Below are positions 39,734 through 48,948 of a stretch of DNA of 64,000 nucleotides, piece after piece. Each line of letters starts with the position of its first letter. Within the stretch, counting starts at the first letter, position 1. The notes under the pieces were generated by a model. That model was not told the origin of the DNA and did not search any database. It saw only the letters and a list, made by a program, of their open reading frames with translations. This DNA comes from Crateriforma conspicua (GTDB lineage: Bacteria > Planctomycetota > Planctomycetia > Pirellulales > Pirellulaceae): positions 5,498,501 through 5,562,500 of the forward strand of contig NZ_CP036319.1 of assembly GCF_007752935.1 (NCBI RefSeq). Reading direction: 5' to 3'. A program made the position numbers and the translations under genes.

Positions 39734-41365
39734 TCACTCCGACAGCCCACGTCTGGCATTCAGCCGAGTCCACATGGCCAGCGACGTCACGGCCAACACC
39801 GCGGCGCTGAATCCAAAGTAGCCATACACGGTGGTCAGATTCCCTGGGTTCAGCCACTCGCCTTCACCAAACCGCATCAGGTTTCCGTCCAAGGGCAGGG
39901 CAAACAACGCCGAAAACGGGCTAGCGATTCCTAGGAATTGCACCGGAGCACCTGTCGCCGTCACCGTTTGAACCAATCCCGAAAACGTCACCAACGCGGG
40001 CGGCCCGACATACAAGGTCAGCAACACGACATAGGTGGCGATCAGCGAGACGGAAGTGCGCCGGCAAAATAACGAACAAGTCAGCGCGACAAACGCATTG
40101 ACCAGCGATGCCATCACGACGATCGCAAACATCCCCAAGACCGACATCCAATTCGTGTAGAAAACGTCGTTCATCAAGGTGCCCAGCAACAAGGGCCACA
40201 ACAGAAACGATGTCAGCACAAAGGAGATACGGAAACCTACGATGAATTTGCCGGACAGGATTTGCCACGGCGTCAACGTCGTCGTCAGCAACAAATCCAA
40301 GGTCTGGCGTTCGCGTTCACTGGTCATGCTGCCCGCCAGGAACACCGGGCCGACCAACAAATTGAATACGATCACGTACACGACAAACCAGGGCGAACGA
40401 TCGTATTGAAAGAACAGAAACAAGCCCATCAACGGGATCGCCAGCAACATGCTGATCTGGATGACCAGACGCAGCATCAACGTCCCCTGACTAAAAATCT
40501 CGCTGTGCAATTCTTTGTCGTAAACCGGGTTGGTCCCGTCGGCCATCAATTCCTGTTTCTTCGGCGGTGCGAACAAACGATCGGGAAACTGATCCGGCTG
40601 GATGACCAGCCCGACGGCCTCCTCCGCCTCCCTTTCCAAATCAATCACCTCCTTGCCTTCGCTTCCAAAGTCGGGCGGGTACAGCATCCGCGCAGCCGCG
40701 TTGGCACACATCAAACCGATCGCGGCGATCGCAAAGGCGGGGATGACCAACAGCGAGACCTTCAAACGAAATTCGCCGCTGGCCAGCATCCAGAACGTGA
40801 TGGCGGCCAACACCAACGGCAAGATTGCCAGATAACTGACAACGATCGAACTGCTGGTGCGGGTGAAATAGCTGCTACAAAACACCCCGATCGCACCATA
40901 CAGCACGACGGAAACCAACAAGCCCACATAAGCGGCGATGACTTCGTACAGACTGACGCCACCCAGCGGCAGACACAGTGCGATGATGGGCAACGATGCA
41001 ATGACCAATAGCCCCAGGTGTAGCAGCGAAGCCACCATCTTTCCGAAAACAATCGCCCCCGGACGCATCGGGCTGGCCAACAGCATCTCGTAAGTCTGTC
41101 GTTCTTTTTCGCCCGACACGGCACCGGCTGAAAAGCTGGGGGCGATCAAGGATGCGATGACGTACTGCCCCAGAAAGAACAGATTGACCAACCGGCTGGC
41201 GGATTCCGGATTGCTGGTCAAATCCAATCGCCGATCGGCCGGCCAAGCGGCCAACACCACCAACGACAACATCAACTGATATCCAGCCAGCAGCAAAAAC
41301 GATTTGTTGGTCCGCAAATTGACCAACAACTCTCGTTGCAAAACGGGATTATTACGTAGATACAT
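39734..41365 (-). CDS. ABC-2-type permease with two tandem modules
   Basis: 543 residues and about 12 membrane segments. The protein looks like two ABC-2 permeases joined head to tail. Module 1 starts NNPVLQRELLVNLRTNKSF and carries GEKERQTYEMLLASP. Module 2, from about residue 280, starts NPVYDKELHSEIFSQGT and carries SERERQTLDLLLTTTL. Each pair is the conserved cytoplasmic loop of the family. A middle soluble loop (residues ~235-280) separates them. No ATP-binding gene is next to it; one could be elsewhere or supplied from the ABC cluster at 49-52 kb. It may move a lipid, gliding or export component, but the substrate is unknown. Confidence 0.8.
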   Translation of the reverse strand: MYLRNNPVLQRELLVNLRTNKSFLLLAGYQLMLSLVVLAAWPADRRLDLTSNPESASRLVNLFFLGQYVIASLIAPSFSAGAVSGEKERQTYEMLLASPMRPGAIVFGKMVASLLHLGLLVIASLPIIALCLPLGGVSLYEVIAAYVGLLVSVVLYGAIGVFCSSYFTRTSSSIVVSYLAILPLVLAAITFWMLASGEFRLKVSLLVIPAFAIAAIGLMCANAAARMLYPPDFGSEGKEVIDLEREAEEAVGLVIQPDQFPDRLFAPPKKQELMADGTNPVYDKELHSEIFSQGTLMLRLVIQISMLLAIPLMGLFLFFQYDRSPWFVVYVIVFNLLVGPVFLAGSMTSERERQTLDLLLTTTLTPWQILSGKFIVGFRISFVLTSFLLWPLLLGTLMNDVFYTNWMSVLGMFAIVVMASLVNAFVALTCSLFCRRTSVSLIATYVVLLTLYVGPPALVTFSGLVQTVTATGAPVQFLGIASPFSALFALPLDGNLMRFGEGEWLNPGNLTTVYGYFGFSAAVLAVTSLAMWTRLNARRGLSE

Positions 41366-41386
41366 TCGCCCGTGACCGCCGAAGCA

Positions 41387-41911
41387 CTACTTTGCTTTCG
41401 GAAAGAACACCGGGTACATCACGTCGACCTTGGGAGCTTCGGACAACAGCGGCTCCAACGTCTCCAGCAACTTCACCGTATGCTCGGCGTGCAAGTGTGC
41501 GTTCAACGTGTCCAGCGATTTCCAGCGTTCAAACAAGACGAACAAGTTCTTGTCGGACGGATCACGCAACAACAGATACGCCGCGTTGCCTTCTTCTTTT
41601 CGCGTGATCGGCGTTGCTTCACGCATCGCCGCCACCACTTTCTTCGCAGCGCCGGGGTTCGCCTTCAGCGTCACGGCCGCCACAAAGGGCTTGTCGGCGG
41701 GACGGTCGGCCAACTGGCTTTTGATTTCTGCCGCCAACGGATGCAGGGGCTTGGCGGCCGAGACGGCATCACCGTCTTGTTGATCGCCGAAAGCCGCATT
41801 TGAAAAAGCGCCGGCGTCGACAAACACCAAAACCACCAACACGACGGCGGTTGACACCACACGGCGGACGATCGATCGGTCCGCTTTGCCACAGTTACTC
41901 AGGGAGATCAT
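41387..41911 (-). CDS. Exported antibiotic-biosynthesis-monooxygenase-fold protein
   Basis: 174 residues. The N-terminal hydrophobic segment (VSTAVVLVVLVFVDAGAF) is a signal peptide. The mature part has the ABM-type ferredoxin-like fold: FVAAVTLKANPGAAKKVVAA, AAYLLLRDPSDKNLFVLFER and LNAHLHAEHTVKLLETLEPL. Proteins of this fold may be monooxygenases or haem- or flavin-binding proteins; an exported copy is unusual. Function not known. The ABC-2 permease gene lies 21 bp downstream on the same strand, so co-transcription is possible. Confidence 0.75.
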   Translation of the reverse strand: MISLSNCGKADRSIVRRVVSTAVVLVVLVFVDAGAFSNAAFGDQQDGDAVSAAKPLHPLAAEIKSQLADRPADKPFVAAVTLKANPGAAKKVVAAMREATPITRKEEGNAAYLLLRDPSDKNLFVLFERWKSLDTLNAHLHAEHTVKLLETLEPLLSEAPKVDVMYPVFFPKAK

Positions 41912-42013
41912 GATTCAGTTCTTCGCAAAAACGTCAGACGTGATTTGAACAGTGGTATTTCGACGCCGTCACGGACCGGCGTCGAAACGTCTGACGATTG
42001 TAGGCGATCTGAA

Positions 42014-42352
42014 TCACTCGGTGACCGGTTCGATGGACGCCCGCATGCTGCCCTTACAGCGGGCAATCATGTCATCTTTCCCGAACGAATGGATTTGGTC
42101 ACGCTTCAATTCGGCGTGCTCCATGGTCGTGGTCAGACAGATCGCACGGCCCGATCCATCGACTTCTTTGGCAATTTGAAAACCGCGCTCGATCGGAAAG
42201 GCAAACAGCTGCTTCATCATCATGATGACGTAGTCGTAGCTGTGATCGGGATCATCCCAAAGGATGACGTTGTATCGTGGCTGCTTTTTCCGTCGTTTGT
42301 TCTGTCGGGTACGAACGACCGGTTCGGCGACCATGGTCTGCGGATCGGACAT
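42014..42352 (-). CDS. clpS: ATP-dependent Clp protease adaptor ClpS
   Basis: 112 residues. The ClpS core is clear: PRYNVILWDDPDHSYDYVIM, MKQLFAFPIERGFQIAKEVD and an acidic/aromatic pocket region. ClpS binds the N-end of substrate proteins and hands them to ClpA-ClpP. The first ~25 residues are basic and flexible, as usual. AAGGAG lies 11 bases ahead of the ATG, inside the end of the small upstream frame. No ClpA or ClpP gene is adjacent in this window. Confidence 0.92.
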   Translation of the reverse strand: MSDPQTMVAEPVVRTRQNKRRKKQPRYNVILWDDPDHSYDYVIMMMKQLFAFPIERGFQIAKEVDGSGRAICLTTTMEHAELKRDQIHSFGKDDMIARCKGSMRASIEPVTE

Positions 42353-42357
42353 TCTTG

Positions 42358-42546
42358 TTAACGCTCCTTGAATTTGCGACCGTCAGACATCCCGGGGCTT
42401 TCCGGTCGGCCACCATCGCGTGATCCTCGGTCGGGCCACCAAGCCGTCAAAGCTTTGGCATGCCACACACGCGTGATCACACGGTCGATTCCCACATCCA
42501 GCCCGGATACAGGCATCACAGGTGTCATTTTCGGTCTGATCGACAT
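42358..42546 (-). CDS. Possible small protein or leader frame ahead of clpS
   Basis: 62 codons, MSIRPKMTPVMPVSGLDVGI then DRVITRVWHAKALTAWW and a basic Arg/Gly tail. Its stop is 5 bp ahead of the clpS start and the clpS ribosome binding site (AAGGAG) lies in its last codons. No family is recognised. It may be a real small protein, a leader that couples to clpS, or a chance frame in the divergent region. The frame is open a little further upstream. Confidence 0.3.
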   Translation of the reverse strand: MSIRPKMTPVMPVSGLDVGIDRVITRVWHAKALTAWWPDRGSRDGGRPESPGMSDGRKFKER

Positions 42547-42663
42547 GGCTATATTGTAGCGCGACCGTGAAACAAAAAGTACACATTTTGCCGATGAATC
42601 GGGTTCAGTTTTTTGCACCCGCGCGGCAAACCTTTCCGACTTTTCCTGGCCCCGGACGTCGAC

Positions 42664-44049
42664 GTGACCGATTCAAATTACCCCGCAAACGAAGATGCCC
42701 CAGCCCAAAAACAGCGCCACGAAACCGAGCTGATCCAGTGGCTGCGGATCCCCAGCATCAGCAGCTATCCTGACCACAAGGACGACACACGTCGTGCCGG
42801 CCAATGGCTGTTGGACAAGTTCCAGCGGGCGGGGCTGGCGACACAGTGGCTGCCCACCGAAGGTCATCCGATCGTTTTGGCGGAAACGCCGCCGGTCCCC
42901 GGCGCCCCGGTCGCTCTTGTCTATGGACACTATGATGTCCAACCGGCGGAACCCCTGGAATTGTGGACCACCCCGCCGTTTGAACCCACCGTCCGCAACG
43001 GCAATCTGTACGCTCGTGGTGCGACCGATGACAAAGGCCAGTTGCTGACACATGTGCACAGCGTCTGCGACTGGATCGCCTCCGGTGAATCGCTGCCGCT
43101 GCAGGTCAAGTTCCTGGTCGAAGGCGAAGAAGAAGTCGGCAGCCAGAATCTGGAAGCCCACCTGAGCGACCTGGCCGACCAATTGGCCTGTGACTGCGTG
43201 GTGATCAGCGACAGCGGCCAGTACGCCGACGGCCAACCGGCGATCACGTACGGGCTGCGTGGTATCGCAACTTACGAGATCGAGGTCCAGGGTCCTGCGA
43301 TGGACTTGCACAGCGGTTCTTTCGGCGGCGCGGTCGCCAACCCCGCGGTCGCGATTTCCCACTTGATTTCGTCAATGGTTGATGAAACCGGCAAGATTTG
43401 CATCTCGGGGTTCTACGACGATGTACGACCAATCGATGCCAATGAACGAGAACGCTGGACGCAGTTACCGCAGGATGAATCGGAGTTCGCCAAATCAGTC
43501 GGTGTCGACCAGTTGTTCGGCGAACCGGGGTACACCGCCGACGAACGTCGCTGGGCGCGTCCGACCTTGGAAGTCAACGGATTGACGTCTGGCCATCAGG
43601 GCGAAGGCGTCAAAACGATCATCCCGGCCGTCGCCAAAGCGAAGATCAGTTGCCGCTTGGTTCCCGATCAAGATCCTGGAAAGATCACCGCCGCGATCCA
43701 AGCCCACCTGGATGCGAACAAGATTCCCGGCACCCGTGTCACCTTGAAAGCCGACCACGGGGCCCCGGCCATGTTGGCCAATACCGACAGCCCGTACATG
43801 GCCGCCGCGGCCGAAGCAATTCGCGCCGGTTTTGGCGTGTCACCTGTTTTGATCCGCGAAGGTGGGTCGATTCCCATCGTGGCAGAATTTCAAAAAGTCC
43901 TTCGCTGTGACTGCCTCCTGTTGGGCTGGGGACTTTCGGACGATAACGCTCATAGTCCCGACGAAAAATTTCGTTTGGCAGATTTCCATCGCGGAATCGC
44001 GGCGTCTCGCGAACTGTGGAAACAACTTGGCGAATGCCGAGTCGGCTAA
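42664..44049 (+). CDS. M20-family metallopeptidase (dipeptidase-like)
   Basis: 461 residues from a GTG at 42664; a TTG at 42613 in the same frame is the alternative. The M20 di-zinc site is complete: ALVYGHYDVQPAEP (His ligand), ATDDKGQLLTHV (bridging Asp), VEGEEEVGSQNL (catalytic and metal Glu), SDSGQYADGQPAI, and the lid domain YGLRGIATYEIEVQGPAMDL. Such enzymes cleave dipeptides or remove acyl groups in the cytosol. The later REGGSIPIVAEFQKVLRCD is also usual for the family. It is divergent from clpS and 133 bp ahead of serS. Confidence 0.88.
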   Translation: MTDSNYPANEDAPAQKQRHETELIQWLRIPSISSYPDHKDDTRRAGQWLLDKFQRAGLATQWLPTEGHPIVLAETPPVPGAPVALVYGHYDVQPAEPLELWTTPPFEPTVRNGNLYARGATDDKGQLLTHVHSVCDWIASGESLPLQVKFLVEGEEEVGSQNLEAHLSDLADQLACDCVVISDSGQYADGQPAITYGLRGIATYEIEVQGPAMDLHSGSFGGAVANPAVAISHLISSMVDETGKICISGFYDDVRPIDANERERWTQLPQDESEFAKSVGVDQLFGEPGYTADERRWARPTLEVNGLTSGHQGEGVKTIIPAVAKAKISCRLVPDQDPGKITAAIQAHLDANKIPGTRVTLKADHGAPAMLANTDSPYMAAAAEAIRAGFGVSPVLIREGGSIPIVAEFQKVLRCDCLLLGWGLSDDNAHSPDEKFRLADFHRGIAASRELWKQLGECRVG

Positions 44050-44182
44050 TCGATCAAATCGCACCCACCGACCAGCCATCGACGCGTCGTGACTGGAATC
44101 TGTCCGACGGCGAAACTACTGATATTCACGACCCATCCAACGGTCTTTCCCACGCCCCAATCGGCACTACCCTTCATCCATC

Positions 44183-45466
44183 ATGCTTGACCGCAAATTC
44201 ATTCTTCAAAACGCCGAACTTGTCGCTGAAAACGCTCGCCGTCGCGGCGTCCAGTGTGACGTTGCCCGGATCGTTCAACTGGAACAACAGCGGTTGGAAA
44301 AACTGCAACTGGCCCAAGAACTAAATCGCCAGGCGAACGAAACCAGCAAGGGGATCGGCAAAGCCAAGGACAATGACGAACGCCAAGCGATGATCGCACG
44401 TGGGCGTCAACTGCGCGAAGAAAAGGATGCCGCACAAAACCAACACGATGAACTGGAACAGGAAATCATCGCGTTGCAAACCGTATTGCCCAACCTGACG
44501 CATCCCGATGTTCCCGACGGCGGCGAAGACGACGCCAATGAACTGGGCTTCGGCAAGACGCCCAAACCACAGTTCGAATTCCAACCGCTGGACCACCTTG
44601 AACTGGGCGAAAAACACGACTTGTTTGATTTCGAGGGCGGTGCCCGAGTCGCCGGGTCCGGATTCTATTTCCTGCGAAATGCCGCCGTCCGCTTGGATCT
44701 GGCGTTACAGCAATTCGCCATTCAGTTCTTAAGCGACAAAGGCTTCACGCCCGTCGCCACGCCCGACCTGGCTTTGACTAGCGTTTTGCAGGGCACGGGT
44801 TTCAATCCACGGGGACCAGAAACACAGATCTACAGCATCGAGAACACCGAACTGAACTTGGTCGCCACCGCCGAAATCACTCTCGGCGGCATGATGTCGG
44901 GACAGACACTGGATGACACAGATTTGCCGATCCGCTTGTGCGGCCTTAGCCACTGCTTCCGCACCGAAGCGGGCGCGGCGGGACGGGCCAGCAAAGGTCT
45001 GTACCGCGTTCACCAATTCACCAAAGTCGAAATGTTCGCGTTCACTTTGCCCGAACAAAGCGATCAAGTTCACGAAGAAATGCGTGGCTTGGAATGTGAG
45101 ATCTTTGACGCTTTGGAGGTGCCCTATCGGGTCATCGACACCGCCAGCGGTGACCTGGGCGGCCCCGCGTATCGCAAATACGACTTGGAAGCGTGGATGC
45201 CCGGACGCGGCGAATCGGGCCAGTGGGGTGAAGTCACCAGCACTAGTAATTGCACCGACTATCAGGCGCGGCGATTGAATGTCCGCTACAAAACGACCGG
45301 CGAAAAAGGCACCCACTTCGCACACACACTCAACGGCACCGCGATTGCAACGGGCCGAGCGATGATCGCGATTCTGGAAAACCATCAACTTGCCGACGGC
45401 AGCATCAATGTGCCCGAAGTCCTCCGTCCGTGGGTCGGCTGTGATGTGATCCAGGCCAAGGCTTGA
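44183..45466 (+). CDS. serS: Seryl-tRNA synthetase
   Basis: 427 residues. The N-terminal coiled-coil arm that contacts tRNA(Ser) is visible in LVAENARRRGVQCDVARIVQ and LEQQRLEKLQLAQELNRQAN. The catalytic class II domain has motif 2 FRTEAGAAGRASKGLYRVHQ and KVEMFAFTL, the EVTSTSNCTDYQARRLNVR serine/ATP region, and motif 3 NGTAIATGRAMIAILENHQ. It charges tRNA(Ser) with serine; the same enzyme usually also charges tRNA(Sec). Length and motifs are normal. Confidence 0.97.
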   Translation: MLDRKFILQNAELVAENARRRGVQCDVARIVQLEQQRLEKLQLAQELNRQANETSKGIGKAKDNDERQAMIARGRQLREEKDAAQNQHDELEQEIIALQTVLPNLTHPDVPDGGEDDANELGFGKTPKPQFEFQPLDHLELGEKHDLFDFEGGARVAGSGFYFLRNAAVRLDLALQQFAIQFLSDKGFTPVATPDLALTSVLQGTGFNPRGPETQIYSIENTELNLVATAEITLGGMMSGQTLDDTDLPIRLCGLSHCFRTEAGAAGRASKGLYRVHQFTKVEMFAFTLPEQSDQVHEEMRGLECEIFDALEVPYRVIDTASGDLGGPAYRKYDLEAWMPGRGESGQWGEVTSTSNCTDYQARRLNVRYKTTGEKGTHFAHTLNGTAIATGRAMIAILENHQLADGSINVPEVLRPWVGCDVIQAKA

Positions 45467-45631
45467 TCCACGACCATCCGTCCGCCATTGGTCGACCGTG
45501 TGACACCTGAAGACCGAACCGCCACGACGGTTTTCGGTCGGCCCAGGTTCAAGGTCGATGCCACCGTACATTCAACGCGCGGGCGTCACCCATGCGATGG
45601 CGTCGGGTGCGGCGTCGCAACGTTCGCTTCG

Positions 45632-46267
45632 CTACACCAGGCCTTCGCGGACGGCGCGAACCGCGGCGGCGGTCCGATCGCTTGCGTTCAACTTCCGCAG
45701 CACATTCTGCACGTGCTCCTTGACGGTTTCGACACTGATCCGCAGCGAATTCGCGATCTCGCGATTGCTTAGCCCGAACCCCATGTGCCGCAGCACCTGC
45801 GCCTCGCGGGACGTCAAAGGCATCCCGTCGGGCAATTCTTCCGGTTCCACCGGTGCCTGCATCAGATTTTGGATTCGCAGAAGCTGACTGCCGTTGCGGC
45901 CGGACCGTTTCTGTACCGCTTCGACCAGCGTCGTGGCAACGACGGCGACCGAAGCCGATTTGTCCAGAAAATCGACCGCCCCCATGGCCGCGGCACGGGC
46001 CACATAAGTCGGGTTTTCATGGCCGCTGAACATCACGATCGGTAAATCGTTGACGGATTCCAGTAGTTTTTCCAACACCAACAATCCGTCTATGTCGGGC
46101 AGTCGCACATCCAGCAAAACGACATCAAGCGTTCGGCTTTCGGCCTGGCGCAGTGCGTCTTTCCCCGTGCCACAGGTGGCGACGGTATCGATGTCGTACT
46201 GTCTGAGAAAAAGCGATAGTGCGTCGCAAACGACCGGGTGGTCGTCGACAATCATCAGGCTAAACAA
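45632..46267 (-). CDS. NarL/FixJ-family response regulator
   Basis: 211 residues from a TTG at 46267; an ATG at 46255 would remove four residues of the first strand. The receiver domain has the acidic pair in LMIVDDHP, phosphoryl Asp D53 in DVVLLDVRL, a Thr/Ser switch in IVMFSGHE and a Lys in DFLDKS. The C-terminal LuxR-type HTH is LTSREAQVLRHMGFGLSNRE and IANSLRISVETVKEHVQNVL. It should be a DNA-binding regulator phosphorylated by a histidine kinase, but no kinase gene is adjacent. Divergent from the NtrC-type gene, sharing a 287-bp region. Confidence 0.9.
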   Translation of the reverse strand: MFSLMIVDDHPVVCDALSLFLRQYDIDTVATCGTGKDALRQAESRTLDVVLLDVRLPDIDGLLVLEKLLESVNDLPIVMFSGHENPTYVARAAAMGAVDFLDKSASVAVVATTLVEAVQKRSGRNGSQLLRIQNLMQAPVEPEELPDGMPLTSREAQVLRHMGFGLSNREIANSLRISVETVKEHVQNVLRKLNASDRTAAAVRAVREGLV

Positions 46268-46554
46268 CGTTGGCCACTCCTCCGGCCCCGGCCGAGTTCA
46301 TCATGTCGTCGTTCAAAAAGGTCTAACCTATTGTTCACCGTTACGATGCTCAAGGTAAGCCCCCACCATTGTAAACGGTTTGAAATTCAACACTTACAGT
46401 CATTACGGAAGGCCAATCTCAACCACCCGAGGGAGCACAAGCGACCACCCATCTGGAATTGAGCGTCGATTTTTTGACCGTACCGGTTCGGCGACCTAGA
46501 TAAACAAGGACGCTTGTTCTTGGGCGTCGCGACAGTATTGATCCGCGACACGCG

Positions 46555-48006
46555 ATGACGCTTTTCGGCATGAATCAACCAATTTCCCTGCTTCTGGTCG
46601 ACGACGATCACCATCTGGCTCAGTCGATGGCGGACTGGCTGCATGAGCAGGGGATGCAGGTCGCCGTGGCCTCCGACGCCGCCCAAGCACGATCCCAACT
46701 TTCGTCGACGTCTTTTGACATCCTGCTGACCGACCTGCGTTTGGGTTCCGACGATGGCATGGACCTGATCCGGTTCAGCCGCAAAGCGCAGCCGGAAACA
46801 GCAGTGCTGGTCATGACGGGCTACGCCACGCCCGACACGGCGGTGGCGGCCGTTCGCGAAGGCGCCTTTGACGTTCTGACCAAACCGTTGATCGATGAAG
46901 AATTGGCTTTGGCGATGGACCGGGCGATGGCCCAACGGGATATCGCCAAGGAAAACGAATCGCTGAAGAAACAGCTTGATCGGCGCAGCGGCCTGGAAAA
47001 CATCCTGAGCCACGATTACAGGATGCTGAAGATCTTTGACGTCATCGACAACGTCGCCGACGCCAAAGCCTCCATCTTGATCACCGGCGAAAACGGAACG
47101 GGTAAGTCGATGATCGCCCGCGCCATCCACGGACGCAGTTCGCGCCGCGGTGGCCCCTTCGTCGAAGTCGCATGCGGTGCCTTGCCCGACACGCTGCTGG
47201 AAAGTGAATTGTTCGGCCATGTCGCCGGCGCCTTCACCGGAGCCGCGGTCGATAAGGTCGGTAAGTTTGAATTGGCCACCGGCGGAACACTGTTCCTGGA
47301 CGAAATCGGAACGGCATCCCCGGCAATGCAAGTCAAATTGCTGCGGGTTCTGCAGGAGTTTCAATTCGAACGCTTGGGCGGCACCGAAACGCAATCCGTC
47401 GATACACGCGTGATCCTGGCCACCAATGAAAACCTGCAGCAGCAGGTGGCCTCCGGTGCGTTTCGACAAGACCTGTATTACCGAATCAACGTCGTCAACA
47501 TTCAGCTTCCTTCCTTGCGTGAGCGTCCCGGCGACATTCCGATCCTGGCGGAACACTTCTTACGCGAGGCCAGCGAAACCAGCGGCAGACCGATCAACGG
47601 TTTTGATGCCGACGCGATGGACCGGCTGCAACGGTACCAATGGCCGGGCAACGTTCGCCAACTTCAAAACGTGGTCGAACGCGCCGTCCTGCTTTCGCGT
47701 GATGCGGATTTGACGGTCGAAGACTTGCCGCCCGAAGTTTTGGGTCACGCCGATCCGCTGGCCGCCCCGACGCCATCGAACAACGCCAATGAACCGTCGT
47801 TCGCGCCGCGTCTGGGCGACGTTCAAGGCAAGAGTCTGCGTGATGCCCTGGAAGGCCCCGAGCGTCAAATCATTCTGCAATCCTTGCGGCGTCACAATTG
47901 GAATCGGGCCGCAACCGCGGATGCTTTGGAAATCAACCGAACCACGCTGTACAAAAAGATGAAGCGTCTGGGACTAGATGACCCTCGACTTCAATTCAGC
48001 TCCTGA
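46555..48006 (+). CDS. NtrC-family sigma-54-dependent response regulator
   Basis: 483 residues (478 from the ATG at 46570). Receiver with DDD in LLLVDDDHHL, phosphoryl Asp in DILLTDLRLG and Lys in DVLTKPLID. AAA+ domain with Walker A ITGENGTGKSMIARAI, the sigma-54 contact motif ESELFGHVAGAFTGA, Walker B GGTLFLDEIGTAS and R-finger region LYYRINVVNIQLPSLRERPG. The C-terminal Fis-type HTH is QSLRRHNWNRAATADALEIN. It activates sigma-54 promoters on phosphorylation. No histidine kinase lies beside it, so it is an orphan here; the divergent NarL-type gene may share its signal. Both TGA and promoter regions look normal. Confidence 0.93.
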   Translation: MTLFGMNQPISLLLVDDDHHLAQSMADWLHEQGMQVAVASDAAQARSQLSSTSFDILLTDLRLGSDDGMDLIRFSRKAQPETAVLVMTGYATPDTAVAAVREGAFDVLTKPLIDEELALAMDRAMAQRDIAKENESLKKQLDRRSGLENILSHDYRMLKIFDVIDNVADAKASILITGENGTGKSMIARAIHGRSSRRGGPFVEVACGALPDTLLESELFGHVAGAFTGAAVDKVGKFELATGGTLFLDEIGTASPAMQVKLLRVLQEFQFERLGGTETQSVDTRVILATNENLQQQVASGAFRQDLYYRINVVNIQLPSLRERPGDIPILAEHFLREASETSGRPINGFDADAMDRLQRYQWPGNVRQLQNVVERAVLLSRDADLTVEDLPPEVLGHADPLAAPTPSNNANEPSFAPRLGDVQGKSLRDALEGPERQIILQSLRRHNWNRAATADALEINRTTLYKKMKRLGLDDPRLQFSS

Positions 48007-48051
48007 TTCAGGCCGGCGGCGTTCCCGATTCCGACGACTCGGTTCGATGGG

Positions 48052-48948
48052 TCACCCACCGCCGTCTTGCTGCGTGGGGTACTGGGCCGTTCGCACACGG
48101 TACACCGCCAACGTCAAACACACGGCGGTGACGATCAACAGGGCCAAAAGGTGACGAACGATCGATTCGTTGCCAAATGTGGTGTCATCGAATACTTGCA
48201 CCGAACGCCAAGAAGTCCAACGGGTCAGCAATCCACGCAATTGATAGTTCACCGTCAATTGATTGATGATCGCTGGAACAAACGACAACCCGTACTCGGC
48301 GACCAGCGTGTAGAACACGGCGGCCACCATCGTTCGCCGAAAAAAGAACACGCCGATCAAAAGGTATTGGGCACCGTGGGCCAAACAGGATAGGGCCGCC
48401 AGCAAGGTCAAGATGCCGCAAAAACGGCCAGGATCATCGGGCCCTATCAGCACCGTGCAACCGATCAACGAGATGGCTGCCGCGGCGAACGTCCAAAAAA
48501 TGGCAGTCACGTATTTGCCAACCAAGACGACCATCCGTCCCCGTGTGCGGGTTGCCAGATAGATCCAAGTTTGGCCTTCCAGCTCGGTTCCCACCGCGGG
48601 CGTTGCCCACAGCAACAACCCCAACAAACAGGTCACTTCGGGAATCAAGAAATACACCGCATTGCCCCAGGGATCGATCGCATCGACCGACCTTTGCACG
48701 CGAAGCAGCGCGACAATCACAATGGGAAACGCGATCAACAGGAACCAAACCGCAAGCCGACCGGCCGTGACGGATCGCGCCAATTCAAAACGCACAAAAT
48801 CGACAATCATCCCCAGCGTGGCCCGCTGCGTCTGTGGCGTTGTCGGATGAATCGAAGTCGATGGCGAAAGTTCTTGATCCATGACTCGACCGCCCGCTGG
48901 ATCTTCGTCCGCCGCGTCGCTTGGTACCGTTGATCCCTCGGACATCAT
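48052..48948 (-). CDS. ABC-transporter permease (second pair)
   Basis: 298 residues. A ~45-residue polar N-terminus is followed by about six membrane segments (LAVWFLLIAFPIVIVALL, VYFLIPEVTCLLGLLLWA, WTFAAAAISLIGCTVLIG and later ones). A cytoplasmic loop with the ABC-2-type pattern is TELEGQTWIYLATRTRGRMV. Its ATG overlaps the stop of the upstream ATPase as ATGA, so the two are a transporter pair. Last gene of the four-gene cluster. Export direction is likely from the ABC-2-type topology, but the cargo is unknown. Confidence 0.8.
   Translation of the reverse strand: MMSEGSTVPSDAADEDPAGGRVMDQELSPSTSIHPTTPQTQRATLGMIVDFVRFELARSVTAGRLAVWFLLIAFPIVIVALLRVQRSVDAIDPWGNAVYFLIPEVTCLLGLLLWATPAVGTELEGQTWIYLATRTRGRMVVLVGKYVTAIFWTFAAAAISLIGCTVLIGPDDPGRFCGILTLLAALSCLAHGAQYLLIGVFFFRRTMVAAVFYTLVAEYGLSFVPAIINQLTVNYQLRGLLTRWTSWRSVQVFDDTTFGNESIVRHLLALLIVTAVCLTLAVYRVRTAQYPTQQDGGG

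Noticed and set aside
45510-45540. Imperfect hairpin after serS (GACCGAACCG with CGGTTTTCGGTC)
   Set aside because: The stem has mismatches and no T-run, so I do not call it a terminator.
46387-47556. 389-codon minus-strand frame opposite the NtrC-type gene
   Set aside because: It covers the AAA+ core of the plus-strand gene and has no recognisable domain.
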